Source of the DNA: Acidovorax sp. MR-S7
GTDB taxonomy: Bacteria > Pseudomonadota > Gammaproteobacteria > Burkholderiales > Burkholderiaceae_C
Length of the DNA: 64,000 nt
Reading direction: 5' to 3'
NCBI RefSeq assembly: GCF_000400995.2
Contig: NZ_DF238891.1
Location: forward strand, 1 to 64,000
Below the pieces are notes generated by a model. The model had not been told where the DNA came from. It saw nothing but the letters and a program-made list of their open reading frames with translations, and made no database searches. The number at the start of each line of letters is the position of its first letter. Positions within the stretch are counted from its first letter, which is position 1. The translations under genes and the position numbers were made by a program. Shown one piece after another: positions 16,439-25,523 of the stretch.

Positions 16439-18802
16439 TCAGAAGCGGAAGTTCGCCGTCACGCGCGCCGAGCGCGGGATGCCGGGGAAGTAGCGGTAGC
16501 CGCTCTTGTTGATGGCCGCCACGTATTCCTTGTCGAACAGGTTGTAGACGTTGAGCTGGATGTCCACGTTCTTGTTCACCTGGTAGGAGGCCATGGCGTC
16601 GAACACCCAGAACGACTCGGTGAAGTTGGGCGTGCCCACGGCGCCGTCGGTGCCGCGCTTGAGGCCGCCCGAGTAGCGCGCGCCGCCGCCCACCGTCAGG
16701 CCGAAGGGCAGGCGGTAGGTGCTCCACAGCGAGAAGGCGTCCTTGGGTGTGTAGGTGAGCTGGTCGGAGCCGTCCGCCGCCAGGTTGGCGCCGTGCGCGA
16801 TCTTGGTCTTCTGCACCGTGTAGCCGGCGCTCACGCCCCAGTCGGCCGTGATCTGGCCGGCGGCGGACAGCTCGAAGCCCTGCACGCGCTTCTTGCCGGT
16901 CTGGTCCACGGAGCCGTCGGAGGTGGAGACGATCTCGTTGTTGACCTCCGTGCGGAACACCGCGCCGGCCAGCAGCAGGCGCTTGTCGAACAGTTCCCAC
17001 TTGGTGCCGATCTCGGCCGTCTTGGCCTTTTGCGGATCCACGTTGGGGCTGTTGGCGTTGTTGGCGGTGGCCGACAGCGTGAAGTTGCTGCCGCCCGGCG
17101 GCTGCTGCGACAGCGCGTAGTTCACGTAGACGCTGCCGTTGGGCGCGGGCTTGTAGAGCAGGCCGGCCTTCCAGCTCAGGATGGTGTCCGACGTCTTCAG
17201 GCCGTTGGAGGTCGTGGGCACCACCGTGCCTGCGGGGTTGGTGCCGCAGGGCTGCGTTGCCGAGGTGGCCGCGCAGACGGCCGTCTGGTAGTACTTGGTC
17301 TTGTAGTGGTCCCAGCGCAGGCCCAGGTTGGCCTGCCATTGCTCGTTGAACTTGAGCGTGTCGAAGGCGTAGAGCGCGAAGGTGTTGGTCGTGCCCTGGC
17401 TGTCGGCGCCGTTGCGCAGGTAGGCGGGCAGGGTGACGCTGGAGTCCGGGTCGTACACGCTCACGCGGCCCGGCACGGTGCCGGTGGTGGCCAGGCCGTA
17501 GTTGTTCTGCTCCTCGCGCGTGAACTCCACGCCGGTGCTCAGGTCGTGCCGCACGGAGCCCGTGGCGAAGCGGGTGCTCAGGTTGGTCTGGTTGGTCAGG
17601 ATGCGGTTGACCTGGTCCTTCACGTTGATCAGGCGCGACATGGTCCAGGTGGACGGGTCGGCGGGATTGGGCGTGAGCAGCGAGCCGTCCGACCAGACGC
17701 CGGTCGTGGCGTTCTGGGAGCGGCCCGCGGCCATGAACGCCGACAGCAGGTAGTCCTGCTTGGTCTGGCCCCAGCGCGTGACGTTGCGCAGCGTGGTCGT
17801 GGGCGACAGGTCGCGCTCCAGGCGCAGCGTGGCCATGTCGGCCGTCACGTCGTCGTGGTCGGAGGCCGTGCCGTAGAAGTTGCGGCTGTTCACGCGCGCC
17901 GCGCTGTTCAGGAAGTTGCGGCGCAGCGGGTCGTTGGCGCGGTCGGGTGTGCTGTAGCCCGGCATGCCCATGGTCAGCACGCCGCCGTCGGGCACGTTGC
18001 TCTGCTTGACGTGCAGCAGGTTCACGAACACGCGGGTGTCCGTGTTCAGGCCGAAGGCGAACGAGGGCGCGATGCCCCAGCGGTCGTTCTCGATCTCGCG
18101 GCGGCCCGCCACGCCCGCGTCCTGCAGCACGGCGTTGAGGCGCAAGGCCGTGCCCTTCTCGTGGTCGAGCCCCTTGTTCCAGTCCACGGTGGAGCGCTTG
18201 TAGCTGCCGCTGCCCACGCTGATGGAGGTGCCGAAGCTGTCCACCAGCGACGGCTGCTTGGTCACCATGTTGATCGTGCCCGTGGGCGCGCTGCGGCCGT
18301 AGTCGGTGCTGGCCGGGCCCTTGGTCACCTCGACCTGCTCGGTGTTGAACACGTCGCGCGAGATGGAGCCCAGGTCGCGCACGCCGTCCACGAAGATGCT
18401 GTTCGACGTATCGAAGCCGCGCATGTAGATCGCGTCGCCCGTGCTGGTGTTGCCGTTCTCGCCCGCGTAGAACGTGCCCGCGCCGGGCACGTTGCGCAGC
18501 GCCTCGGTGAGGGTGGTGGCGCCCTGGTCCTGCAGCACCTGCTCCTTGATGACGGAGATGGTCTGCGTGGTGTCCACCAGCGGCTGGGTGAATTTCGGCG
18601 ATGCCGGCGCGGTGGGCGTGTAGCCCGCGTCGCGCGAGGACTCCACCTTGACTTCCTTCAAGGTGGGAGCAGCGGTGGAGGTCTGTGCCTGGGCGGGAAC
18701 GCCCAGTGCCATGAGGGCGGCCGCGGCCGCCATGCCGGCGGCATGCGGCCTGGCGGCCGGGGAATGCTTGCGGCTCTTGATGTATGAGATTTTGTGCGCC
18801 AT
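16439..18802 (-). CDS. fiu: TonB-dependent catecholate siderophore receptor (Fiu-like)
   Basis: The 787-residue outer-membrane receptor has a long signal peptide (HAAGMAAAAALMALGVPAQAQ), a TonB-box/plug region with VDTTQTISVIKEQVL, GATTLTEALRNVPG and the IYMRGFDTSNSIFVDGVRD plug motif, then a 22-strand barrel ending in phenylalanine (ARVTANFRF). Sequence and the adjacent piuC match the Fiu/PiuA class, which import ferric catecholates such as dihydroxybenzoylserine. The start was placed at the ATG that begins the basic signal peptide; an in-frame ATG 20 codons upstream lacks support. An upstream Fur-box-like site suggests iron control. Confidence 0.93.
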   Translation of the reverse strand: MAHKISYIKSRKHSPAARPHAAGMAAAAALMALGVPAQAQTSTAAPTLKEVKVESSRDAGYTPTAPASPKFTQPLVDTTQTISVIKEQVLQDQGATTLTEALRNVPGAGTFYAGENGNTSTGDAIYMRGFDTSNSIFVDGVRDLGSISRDVFNTEQVEVTKGPASTDYGRSAPTGTINMVTKQPSLVDSFGTSISVGSGSYKRSTVDWNKGLDHEKGTALRLNAVLQDAGVAGRREIENDRWGIAPSFAFGLNTDTRVFVNLLHVKQSNVPDGGVLTMGMPGYSTPDRANDPLRRNFLNSAARVNSRNFYGTASDHDDVTADMATLRLERDLSPTTTLRNVTRWGQTKQDYLLSAFMAAGRSQNATTGVWSDGSLLTPNPADPSTWTMSRLINVKDQVNRILTNQTNLSTRFATGSVRHDLSTGVEFTREEQNNYGLATTGTVPGRVSVYDPDSSVTLPAYLRNGADSQGTTNTFALYAFDTLKFNEQWQANLGLRWDHYKTKYYQTAVCAATSATQPCGTNPAGTVVPTTSNGLKTSDTILSWKAGLLYKPAPNGSVYVNYALSQQPPGGSNFTLSATANNANSPNVDPQKAKTAEIGTKWELFDKRLLLAGAVFRTEVNNEIVSTSDGSVDQTGKKRVQGFELSAAGQITADWGVSAGYTVQKTKIAHGANLAADGSDQLTYTPKDAFSLWSTYRLPFGLTVGGGARYSGGLKRGTDGAVGTPNFTESFWVFDAMASYQVNKNVDIQLNVYNLFDKEYVAAINKSGYRYFPGIPRSARVTANFRF

Positions 18803-18944
18803 GAGAGGGGCCCGTCTGAGAGGGTGCGGATGTTGGCTTGCCGCTCGGACGGGGGGTGGCACGGGCCGCCTGCCTGGAGCCTCGACGGCTGGCTGAGGTC
18901 AAGCTGCAGGGCTCGCGGAATGCGTAATCCATCGACTTGATGAT

Positions 18945-18963
18945 GTCAATGATAACTATTCTT
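18945..18963 (-). promoter_or_regulatory. candidate Fur box upstream of fiu
   Basis: GTCAATGATAACTATTCTT matches the 19-bp consensus GATAATGATAATCATTATC at 13 positions. It lies in a conspicuously AT-rich stretch about 140 bp before the receptor ATG, which should contain the promoter. The 250-bp space between fiu and the MBL gene holds nothing else recognisable. Confidence 0.6.
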
Positions 18964-19052
18964 GTTTACATATCTATATTCAGATGCATTGATCCGACGC
19001 AGATGTAGTGAAACGGCAACAATTCGCGCGCTCGCTGGCGCGCGGCGCAGGC

Positions 19053-19979
19053 TCAGGCGTTGAGCAGCCAGTCTTCCTCGCGGCGCGCGGCGCCCGAGCG
19101 CACGAGGTCCTGCTCCAGCCGTTCCAGCCACGCCTCCAGCGGCTCGCTGCCGAAGTGGCGCGCATGCAGCATGCCGAAATAGGGCGTGGCCCGCACCCAG
19201 GCGTGCAGGTCGGCGATGCCGATGCGCTGCCATTCGAGCAGCTTGTACTTGAGCAGCACCTTGGCCGCATAGAGCGCATGCCGCTCGGGTGCGCGCACGA
19301 AGCCGTCCAGGCGGCGGCGCGCCGTGTCCAGCGCCTGCGGCACGTCGGCGAACACGCTGCCGTGGCCCGGGATGACGGTGCGCGGCGCGAGCGACGCGAT
19401 GAGGTCCAGCGTGGCGTCCACCTCGGCGAAGGCGTGCTCCCCTTCGAGTTCGGGGAAGACCACGCCGAAGCCGTTCTGCCACAGCGCGTCGGCCGAGAGC
19501 AGGAGGGCATCCTGCGGCTCGAACAGCACGACGGAATGCGGGTCGTGCCCCGGCGCCGCGTGCACCTGCCAGTCGCGCGTGCCCAGGCGCAGGGTGCCGC
19601 CGGGCTGCAGCACGCCGTCCATGCGAAAGCGCGGGCATTCCTGGCCGGTGGGGGTGTAGCTCAGCGCGTAGGGGTCCCAGTCGCGCACCTGCCGGGCCTG
19701 GCCCGGCGGGATGAGCGTGCGCACGCCCGGCCAGCGCGCCTGCAGCGCGGCGTTGCCGCCGCAGTGGTCGCTGTGCAGGTGGGTGTTGACCAGCAGGTCG
19801 AGCGCCTGCCCACCCAGGGCGCCCTCCACCAGCGCCACCGTCTGCGCGGCATGGGTGCAGTAGCCGCTGTCCACCAGCGCGGCATGCCCCCCGCCCACGA
19901 TGAGCACGTTGTTGGCCGAGAGCCAGCCGCGTTCGAATACGGTGATTTCGGGGGGTAGCGCAGGTGGGGTAAGCGTCAT
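19053..19979 (-). CDS. MBL-fold metallohydrolase
   Basis: The 308-residue protein has the metallo-beta-lactamase metal motif THLHSDHCGG near residue 67, a second histidine block APGHDPHSVVLF, and LSADALW with the bridging aspartate, followed by IPGHG. The C-terminal 80 residues are helical (WVRATPYFGMLHARHFG), as in the glyoxalase II-like/LACTB2-type group. The exact substrate is unknown. It lies 21 bp downstream of fadD on the same strand and may be co-transcribed with it, which would suit a thioester or lactone hydrolase, but that is inference. Confidence 0.88.
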   Translation of the reverse strand: MTLTPPALPPEITVFERGWLSANNVLIVGGGHAALVDSGYCTHAAQTVALVEGALGGQALDLLVNTHLHSDHCGGNAALQARWPGVRTLIPPGQARQVRDWDPYALSYTPTGQECPRFRMDGVLQPGGTLRLGTRDWQVHAAPGHDPHSVVLFEPQDALLLSADALWQNGFGVVFPELEGEHAFAEVDATLDLIASLAPRTVIPGHGSVFADVPQALDTARRRLDGFVRAPERHALYAAKVLLKYKLLEWQRIGIADLHAWVRATPYFGMLHARHFGSEPLEAWLERLEQDLVRSGAARREEDWLLNA

Positions 19980-20000
19980 CAGCTATGAAAATGGAAGCGG

Positions 20001-21680
20001 TCAGCCGCGCAGCTCGCGGCGCAGGATCTTGCCCACGTTGGTCTTGGGCAGTTCGTCGCGGAATTCGATGTATTTTGGCCGCTTGTAGCCCGTGAAGTGC
20101 TCGTTGCAGTAGCGCACCACGTCGTCCTCGGTGAGCGAGGGGTCGCTGCGCACCACGAAGACTTTGATGGCCTCGCCCTGCTTGTCGTCGGCCACGCCCA
20201 CGGCCGCGCACTCCAGCACGCCGGGGCACTGCGCCAGCACCTGCTCCAGCTCGTTGGGGAACACGTTGAAGCCGCTCACCAGGATCATGTCCTTCTTGCG
20301 GTCGATGATGCGGATGTAGCCGCCCTCGTCCATCACGCCCACGTCGCCGGTGCGCATGAAGCCGTCGGGCGTGAAGGCCTTGGCATTCTCCTCGGGCTGG
20401 TTGTAGTAGCCGGGCATGACGTTCGGGCCCTTGATGCAGATCTCGCCCGGCGCGCCCAGGGGCAGGCTGGCGCCCTCGTTGTCCTTGATGGCGATGTCGA
20501 TGCCCGGCAGCGGCAGGCCGATGGCGCCGGTGAACGCGGTGTTGCTGACCGGGTTGTTGGTGCCGATGGCGCAGGTCTCGCTCATGCCCCAGCCCTCGAT
20601 CATGGTGCTGCCCGTCACGTGCTGCCACTGCTGGGCCGTGGCCTCCGAGGCGGCCATGCCGCCGGCCTGCGACACGCACAGGTGGGAGAAGTCGAGCCGG
20701 CGGAACTGCGCGTTCTGCAGCAGCGCGTTGAACAGCGTGTTCACCGCGGGCAGCAGGTGGAAGGGGCGCTTCTTGAGCACCTCGACGAACTTGGGGATGT
20801 CGCGCGGGTTGGGGATCAGCGTCAGGTGCGAGCCCTGGCGGATGGCCAGCAGGCACAGCGTGAGCGCGAAGATGTGGTAGAGCGGCAGCGCCGCGATGCT
20901 GTTGGCGCGGCTCAGGTCGCCCATCTTGGAAAGCGCCGGGGTGAACCACGCCTCGGCCTGCAGCGTGGCGGCGATGATGTTGCGCTGCGTGAGCACCGCG
21001 CCCTTGGACAGGCCCGTGGTGCCGCCCGTGTACTGCAGGAAGGCCGGCGTGTCCGGCGCGACGCGCGCGGGGTTGAGCGTGCGCCGCTCGCCCAGGGCCA
21101 GCGCGCGCTTGAACGGCAGCACCTGCCGCCCCGCGGTCAGGGGCAGCTCGTAGGCAGGCACCATCTTGGCCAGGTGGCGCACGGCGAAGGTGATCCAGCG
21201 GCCGTACCAGGGCCCCAGCAGGTCGCCCATGGAGGCGATCACCACGTGCTGCACGGCGGTGTGGTCGATCACCTCGGCCAGCGTGTGGGCGAAGTTCTCC
21301 AGGATCACGATGGCCGACGCGCCCGAGTCCTTGAGCTGGTGCTCCAGTTCGCGCGCGGTGTAGAGCGGGTTCACGTTCACGCAGGTGTACCCTGCGCGCA
21401 GCACGGCGGCCATGGTCACGGCGAACTGCGGCACGTTCGGTAGCATGATGGCCACGCGCGCGCCGGGCGCCAGGCCCGTGCCCTGCAGCCAGGCGCCCAG
21501 CTGGGCGGAGAGGCGGTCCAGGTCGCGGTAGCGCATCCAGCGGTCCATGCACACCGAGAACGGGTTGTCCGCATGGCGGCGGAAGGACTCCTCCAGCAGT
21601 TGCGCCACCGACGCGTATTGGTCGGCATCGACGTCGTGCGGCACGCCGGGGGGGTAGTTCTTGAGCCAGATTCTGTCCAT
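20001..21680 (-). CDS. fadD: long-chain fatty acid--CoA ligase
   Basis: The 559-residue ANL-superfamily enzyme activates fatty acids to acyl-CoA through an acyl-adenylate. It has the P-loop YTGGTTGLSKGA, the EGWGMSETC motif, GEICIKGPNVMPGYYNQPEE, the FACS signature DRKKDMILVSGFNVFPNELE and the C-terminal lysine in KTNVGKILRREL. Length fits E. coli FadD (about 560). It acts at the inner face of the cytoplasmic membrane. It is divergent from the lipase-like gene with about 90 bp between starts, a pairing consistent with lipid turnover. Confidence 0.93.
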   Translation of the reverse strand: MDRIWLKNYPPGVPHDVDADQYASVAQLLEESFRRHADNPFSVCMDRWMRYRDLDRLSAQLGAWLQGTGLAPGARVAIMLPNVPQFAVTMAAVLRAGYTCVNVNPLYTARELEHQLKDSGASAIVILENFAHTLAEVIDHTAVQHVVIASMGDLLGPWYGRWITFAVRHLAKMVPAYELPLTAGRQVLPFKRALALGERRTLNPARVAPDTPAFLQYTGGTTGLSKGAVLTQRNIIAATLQAEAWFTPALSKMGDLSRANSIAALPLYHIFALTLCLLAIRQGSHLTLIPNPRDIPKFVEVLKKRPFHLLPAVNTLFNALLQNAQFRRLDFSHLCVSQAGGMAASEATAQQWQHVTGSTMIEGWGMSETCAIGTNNPVSNTAFTGAIGLPLPGIDIAIKDNEGASLPLGAPGEICIKGPNVMPGYYNQPEENAKAFTPDGFMRTGDVGVMDEGGYIRIIDRKKDMILVSGFNVFPNELEQVLAQCPGVLECAAVGVADDKQGEAIKVFVVRSDPSLTEDDVVRYCNEHFTGYKRPKYIEFRDELPKTNVGKILRRELRG

Positions 21681-21770
21681 GCGGGAGTCCTTCGCTGAAA
21701 GTCCGCCGCGATTGTGGGAGCGCCCGGGGGCCGGGCAGTACCGGGAAAACCAACACGTGAAGACACCAAC

Positions 21771-22673
21771 ATGACAAACGCACGCTGGCAACGCTGGCTG
21801 GTCGGGGTCCATCTGCTGCTGATCGCCGGCTGGATGGCCTGGTTCTGGAGCCGCTCGCCCGCGCTGGCGCTGGCGGGCGTGGCGGCGGTGCCGCTGATGT
21901 TCCGGCTGGGCATGGTGCCGCAGTTCCTGCTCATGGCCTGGGCCAGCCGCGGCGACCCCGCCCCGCGCCCCGGCCCCGCGCAGCTGCTGCGCGCGTGGTG
22001 GGCCGAATCGCGCTGGGCCGGCCTGGTGTTCGGCTGGTGGCAGCCGTTTCGCCACCAGGCCGTGGCCGACTGGCTGCCCGCCCCGCCCACGGGGCGGCGC
22101 GGCGTGGTGCTGGTGCACGGCTTCCTGTGCAACCGGGGGTTCTGGACACCGTGGCTGCCGCTGCTGCGCGCGCGCGGCCACGCCTTCGTGGCGGTGACGC
22201 TGGAGCCGGCGTTCGGCTCCATCGACGCCTATGCGCCCGCCATCGACGCGGCCGTGCGCCGCGTGGCCGAGGCCACGGGCCGCGCGCCCGTGGTGGTGGG
22301 CCACAGCATGGGTGGGCTGGCCGCGCGCGCCTGGCTGCGCGCGGTGCCGGATGCGGCCGCGCGCGTGCACCGCGTGGTTACGCTGGGCACGCCGCACCAC
22401 GGCACCTGGGCGGCCGGCGGCGCGCGCAGCGTCAACGGGCGGCAGATGCGGCTGCACGGCCCCTGGGTGCAGGCGCTGCGCGCGCAGGAGCCGGCGGAGG
22501 TGGCCGCGCGCTGCGTGTGCTGGTATTCGAACTGCGACAACGTGGTCTACCCCCCCTCCGCCGCCATGCTGGCGGGGGCGGACAACCGCTTCATCGCCGG
22601 CGCGGCCCATGTGGAGATGGCCTTCCGGCCCGAGGTGGTGCGGGACTGCCTGGAGTTGCTATTGGGAGAATAG
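21771..22673 (+). CDS. alpha/beta hydrolase, lipase-like
   Basis: The 300-residue protein has two N-terminal hydrophobic helices (about residues 8-28 and 34-56), then an alpha/beta-hydrolase fold with VVLVHGFLCN (oxyanion hole) and the nucleophile elbow GHSMGG, and VTLGTPHHGT. It resembles triacylglycerol lipases/PGAP1-like esterases anchored in the inner membrane. The ATG was chosen because it directly precedes the basic WQRWLVG start of the first helix. The TAG stop is supplied by repeat A. Confidence 0.83.
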   Translation: MTNARWQRWLVGVHLLLIAGWMAWFWSRSPALALAGVAAVPLMFRLGMVPQFLLMAWASRGDPAPRPGPAQLLRAWWAESRWAGLVFGWWQPFRHQAVADWLPAPPTGRRGVVLVHGFLCNRGFWTPWLPLLRARGHAFVAVTLEPAFGSIDAYAPAIDAAVRRVAEATGRAPVVVGHSMGGLAARAWLRAVPDAAARVHRVVTLGTPHHGTWAAGGARSVNGRQMRLHGPWVQALRAQEPAEVAARCVCWYSNCDNVVYPPSAAMLAGADNRFIAGAAHVEMAFRPEVVRDCLELLLGE

Positions 22674-22716
22674 CTGCTTGCGCTTGGCTGTTAGGCGCTG
22701 GAGGCCGATTTGGCTT
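22669..22716 (+). repeat. palindromic repeat A, lipase/phhA junction copy
   Basis: AATAGCTGCTTGCGCTTGG, TAGGCGCTGGAGG and CCGATTTGGCTT occur in order. The second and third bases of AATAG begin the TAG stop of the upstream gene, and the last base is shared with the stop of phhA, so the repeat exactly bridges a convergent junction. Confidence 0.85.
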
Positions 22717-23537
22717 CAATCCCCGGGCGCGAACTCCGGCAGCCCGCGCAGTTGCGCGTAGAGCGGCGCGAAGTCCTGGTCCGTCAGCTGGAAGAGCTGC
22801 TCGAAGCTGTCGATGAGAAAGTAAGTCTGCTGGTAGCTGTCGATCTTGTAGCGCGTGCGCATGGCGCGCTCCAGCGCCAAGGGCAGGCGCCGCGGCGCGG
22901 GGCTGTGCACGGCGTAGGGCAGCTCGCCGCTGGAGCTGAGGATGCCCGCGCCATAGGCGCGCAGCCCCCCGGCCTCGCGGATCAGGCCGAACTCGATCGT
23001 GTACCAGTACAGGCGCGAGAGCATCTCGCACGCGCCCAGCCGCGCGGCCTTCAGGCCGCCCTCGCCGTAGCGCTGCACGTAGTCGGCGAACACCGGGTTG
23101 AACAGCAGCGGCACGTGGCCGAAGAGGTCGTGGAACACGTCGGGCTCGACGATGTAGTCGAACTCCGCCGGCGTGCGGATCCAGTCCGTCACCGGGAACT
23201 TGCGGTTCGCCAGCAGTGTGAAGAACGGCACTTCCGGGATCAGCCCCGGCACGGCCACGAGCTGCCAGCGCGTGGCGCGGTACAGGCGCTCGTTGACGTC
23301 GTCGAAGCGCGGAATGCGCTCCTTGGCCCCGAGCAGCGGCAGGGCGGCGATGAAGGCCTCGCTGGCCAGCCCCGGCAGCAGGGTCGACTGGCGCTGGTAG
23401 AGCCGGTGGTAGGTGTCGTGGTCGGCCTCGGTGTAGGCCGCGAAGTTCTGGGCGCAGGTGTAGTCGTCCTGCGCGCGGCCGTAGTCGCCGCGCGGAGGCC
23501 GGTCGCTCGCGCCGTAGACAACGGGACGGGCGGTCAT
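22716..23537 (-). CDS. phhA: phenylalanine 4-monooxygenase
   Basis: This 273-residue pterin- and iron-dependent enzyme hydroxylates phenylalanine to tyrosine. The iron ligands are His136 and His141 in VFHDLFGH and Glu182 in YWYTIEFGLI. Length is normal for the bacterial single-domain enzyme, without an ACT domain. It follows hppD after a single base, so the two are one operon in which phenylalanine passes via tyrosine and 4-hydroxyphenylpyruvate to homogentisate. No carbinolamine dehydratase gene is next to it. Confidence 0.95.
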   Translation of the reverse strand: MTARPVVYGASDRPPRGDYGRAQDDYTCAQNFAAYTEADHDTYHRLYQRQSTLLPGLASEAFIAALPLLGAKERIPRFDDVNERLYRATRWQLVAVPGLIPEVPFFTLLANRKFPVTDWIRTPAEFDYIVEPDVFHDLFGHVPLLFNPVFADYVQRYGEGGLKAARLGACEMLSRLYWYTIEFGLIREAGGLRAYGAGILSSSGELPYAVHSPAPRRLPLALERAMRTRYKIDSYQQTYFLIDSFEQLFQLTDQDFAPLYAQLRGLPEFAPGD

Positions 23538-23538
23538 G

Positions 23539-24657
23539 TCAGGCCTTCGTTTCCAGCGCGCCGCGGCGGATCTGGTCGCGTTCCAGCGACTCGAAGAGGG
23601 CCTTGAAGTTGCCCTCGCCGAAGCCGTCGCGGTAGTCGCCCCGGCGCTCGATGAACTCGAAGAACACCGGGCCGAGCATCGGCGTGGAGAAGATCTGCAG
23701 CAGCAGGCGCGGCGTGCCGCCCTCGGTGGTGCCGTCCAGCAGGATGCCGCGCGCCTGCAGGTCGGGCACGTGCTGGCCGTGGCCGGGCAGCCGGGTTTCC
23801 AGCATCTCGTAGTAGATGTCGTTGGGCGCGGTGGCCAGCGGCACGCCGGCCAGGCCCAGGCGGTCCACCACGTCGGTCAGCCTGTCGCAGATCAGCGCGA
23901 TGTGCTGGATGCCCTCGCCGTTGAACTGCATGAGGAATTCCTCGATCTGTCCGCCGCCCTGGCGCGCCTCCTCGTTGAGCGGGATGCGGATCTTGCCGTC
24001 GGGCGCCGTCATCGCCTTGCTGGTCAGGCCCGTGTACTCGCCCTGGATGTCGAAGTAGCGGATCTCGCGGAAGTTGAACAGCTTTTCGTAGAAGTTCGCC
24101 CAGAAGCCCATGCGCCCGCGGTAGACGTTGTGCGTGAGGTGGTCGATCTCGTTCAGACCATGGCCCGCGGGGCGCTGGTCCACGCCCTCCACCCATTCGA
24201 AGTCGATGTCGTAGATGGACTTGCCATCCTCGAAGCGGTCGATCAGGTAGAGCGGCGCGCCGCCGATGCCCTTGATGGCCGGCAGGCGCAGCTCCATCGG
24301 GCCGGTGGGAATCTCGATGGGCTGCGCGCCCAGCTCCAGCGCGCGCTGGTAGGCCTTGTGCGCATCCTTCACGCGAAAGGCCAGCCCGCAGGCCGAAGGG
24401 CCGTGCTCCGCGCCGAAATAGGCCGCCAGGCTGTGCGGCTCGCGGTTCAGGATGAAGTTGATCTGGTTCTGGCGGTACAGCAGCACGTCCTTGGAACGGT
24501 GCTTGGCCACCAGGGTGAAGCCGAGCTTCTCGAACACCGGCTCCAGCACGCCGGGCGTGGGCGAGGTGAACTCGACGAACTCGAAGCCCATGAGGCCCAT
24601 GGGGTTCTCCCAGGCGCTGGTATCGCGGGTGGCTTGCGTGGGCAGGGCGGCGGTCAT
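23539..24657 (-). CDS. hppD: 4-hydroxyphenylpyruvate dioxygenase
   Basis: The 372-residue enzyme converts 4-hydroxyphenylpyruvate to homogentisate. It has two vicinal-oxygen-chelate domains; metal ligands fall in [17 protein letters not shown] and the C-terminal [12 protein letters not shown] block, and the [18 protein letters not shown] tail is typical. The chosen ATG precedes a short linker before [11 protein letters not shown]; an in-frame ATG 30 codons upstream would occupy the promoter region. It is first in the hppD-phhA operon, divergent from an Lrp-type regulator. Confidence 0.95.
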   Translation of the reverse strand: MTAALPTQATRDTSAWENPMGLMGFEFVEFTSPTPGVLEPVFEKLGFTLVAKHRSKDVLLYRQNQINFILNREPHSLAAYFGAEHGPSACGLAFRVKDAHKAYQRALELGAQPIEIPTGPMELRLPAIKGIGGAPLYLIDRFEDGKSIYDIDFEWVEGVDQRPAGHGLNEIDHLTHNVYRGRMGFWANFYEKLFNFREIRYFDIQGEYTGLTSKAMTAPDGKIRIPLNEEARQGGGQIEEFLMQFNGEGIQHIALICDRLTDVVDRLGLAGVPLATAPNDIYYEMLETRLPGHGQHVPDLQARGILLDGTTEGGTPRLLLQIFSTPMLGPVFFEFIERRGDYRDGFGEGNFKALFESLERDQIRRGALETKA

Positions 24658-24751
24658 GGGGCGTCTCCGTGGGGTGTTGTGGTCGATCGGCCCACTGTAG
24701 GCCGCAGGCCCTTCACGTTTTGGGCGAAAACATCCCGGTTGCACCACGGAA

Positions 24752-24770
24752 ATGCAGGAATATTGCGCAT
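24752..24770. promoter_or_regulatory. candidate Lrp/AsnC-type operator
   Basis: ATGC and GCAT flank an AT-rich core containing AATATT, giving a 19-bp near-palindrome in the 193-bp space between hppD and the divergent Lrp-family gene. This architecture fits Lrp/AsnC sites, and it is the only AT-rich island there. Assignment is by position and symmetry only. Confidence 0.35.
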
Positions 24771-24836
24771 CGTCAATGCAGCGTGCAGCCCTGTGGCGTT
24801 AGGGAAGGTTCGGGTGCGGCGCGGCGGGCGCCTGCC

Positions 24837-24842
24837 TAGAAT
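24837..24842 (+). promoter_or_regulatory. -10-like hexamer of the Lrp-family gene
   Basis: TAGAAT ends eight bases before the ATG, so the transcript would have little or no leader. No clear -35 element is present. Confidence 0.35.
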
Positions 24843-24850
24843 CCGCCGCC

Positions 24851-25336
24851 ATGAGCGAACGCACCCCCGCCATTGACAAGCTGGACCGCGCCATCCTGCG
24901 CCGCCTGCAGGACAACGGCCGCGAGACCTACGACGTGATCGGCGAGCAGGTCGGCCTGTCGCCCAGCGCCGTGCTGCGACGGACCAAGCGGCTGGAGGAA
25001 TGCGGCGTCATCGACCGCTACGTGGCCCTGGTGCGCCCCGAGGCCGTGGGCCTGGGCCTGACGGCCTACCTGAACGTGCGCCTGGAAAAGCACACCGAGA
25101 GCCACAAGCGCAACCCCATGGACCTGTTCCGCGCCAGCGTGCAGACCTGGCCCGAGGTGGTGGAGTGCGCCGCCCTCACCGGCGAGATGGACTACCTGCT
25201 GCGCGTGGTGGTGGCCGACATGGCGCACTACAGCCGCTTCATCATGGATACGCTGCTCAAGCACCCGAGCGTGCAGGACTGCAAGACCAGCTTCGTGCTC
25301 GACCGCGTCAAGACGACGACGGCCGTACCCGTGTGA
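24851..25336 (+). CDS. Lrp/AsnC family transcriptional regulator
   Basis: The 161-residue protein has an N-terminal helix-turn-helix (LDRAILRRLQDNGRETYDVIGEQVGLSPSAVLRR) and a C-terminal RAM/AsnC ligand domain with VVECAALTGEMDYLLRVVV. Divergent placement suggests it is the local activator of hppD-phhA, sensing an aromatic amino acid, as known for Lrp-type regulators of phenylalanine/tyrosine catabolism. The ligand is inferred only from context. Confidence 0.92.
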   Translation: MSERTPAIDKLDRAILRRLQDNGRETYDVIGEQVGLSPSAVLRRTKRLEECGVIDRYVALVRPEAVGLGLTAYLNVRLEKHTESHKRNPMDLFRASVQTWPEVVECAALTGEMDYLLRVVVADMAHYSRFIMDTLLKHPSVQDCKTSFVLDRVKTTTAVPV

Positions 25337-25344
25337 GGGTTGTC

Positions 25345-25399
25345 GAAAATGATAGCTGCCAGCGCTTGTCCATCAAGCGCTGGAGGCCAATTGGGCTTG
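25345..25399 (+). repeat. palindromic repeat A, copy after the Lrp gene
   Basis: This is one of the best-preserved copies: GATAGCTGCCAGCGCTTG, CATCAAGCGCTGGAGG, then CCAATTGGGCTT. Arms CCAGCGCTTG and CAAGCGCTGG are perfect inverted repeats. It follows a gene end and precedes a same-strand gene. Confidence 0.85.
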
Positions 25400-25523
25400 G
25401 AATGGAGGGAATGATGTTGCAATGCAGCAAAAATCTAGGGAAAACCCTAGAATCACGCCCATCATGCTTTCCTCCTGGCTTCGTGCGCGCCGCAGCGGCG
25501 CGCGTACACACCGAGCATCTGCC

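Noticed and set aside
16128-16493. Short reading frames inside the inverted-repeat element
   Set aside because: They have no ribosome binding site, no domain and cross the inverted repeat; composition is that of non-coding GC-rich DNA.
18803-19052. A small gene or RNA in the AT-rich space upstream of fiu
   Set aside because: No reading frame with a start and ribosome binding site, and no stable hairpin with a T-run; the AT-rich part is explained by a promoter and Fur site.
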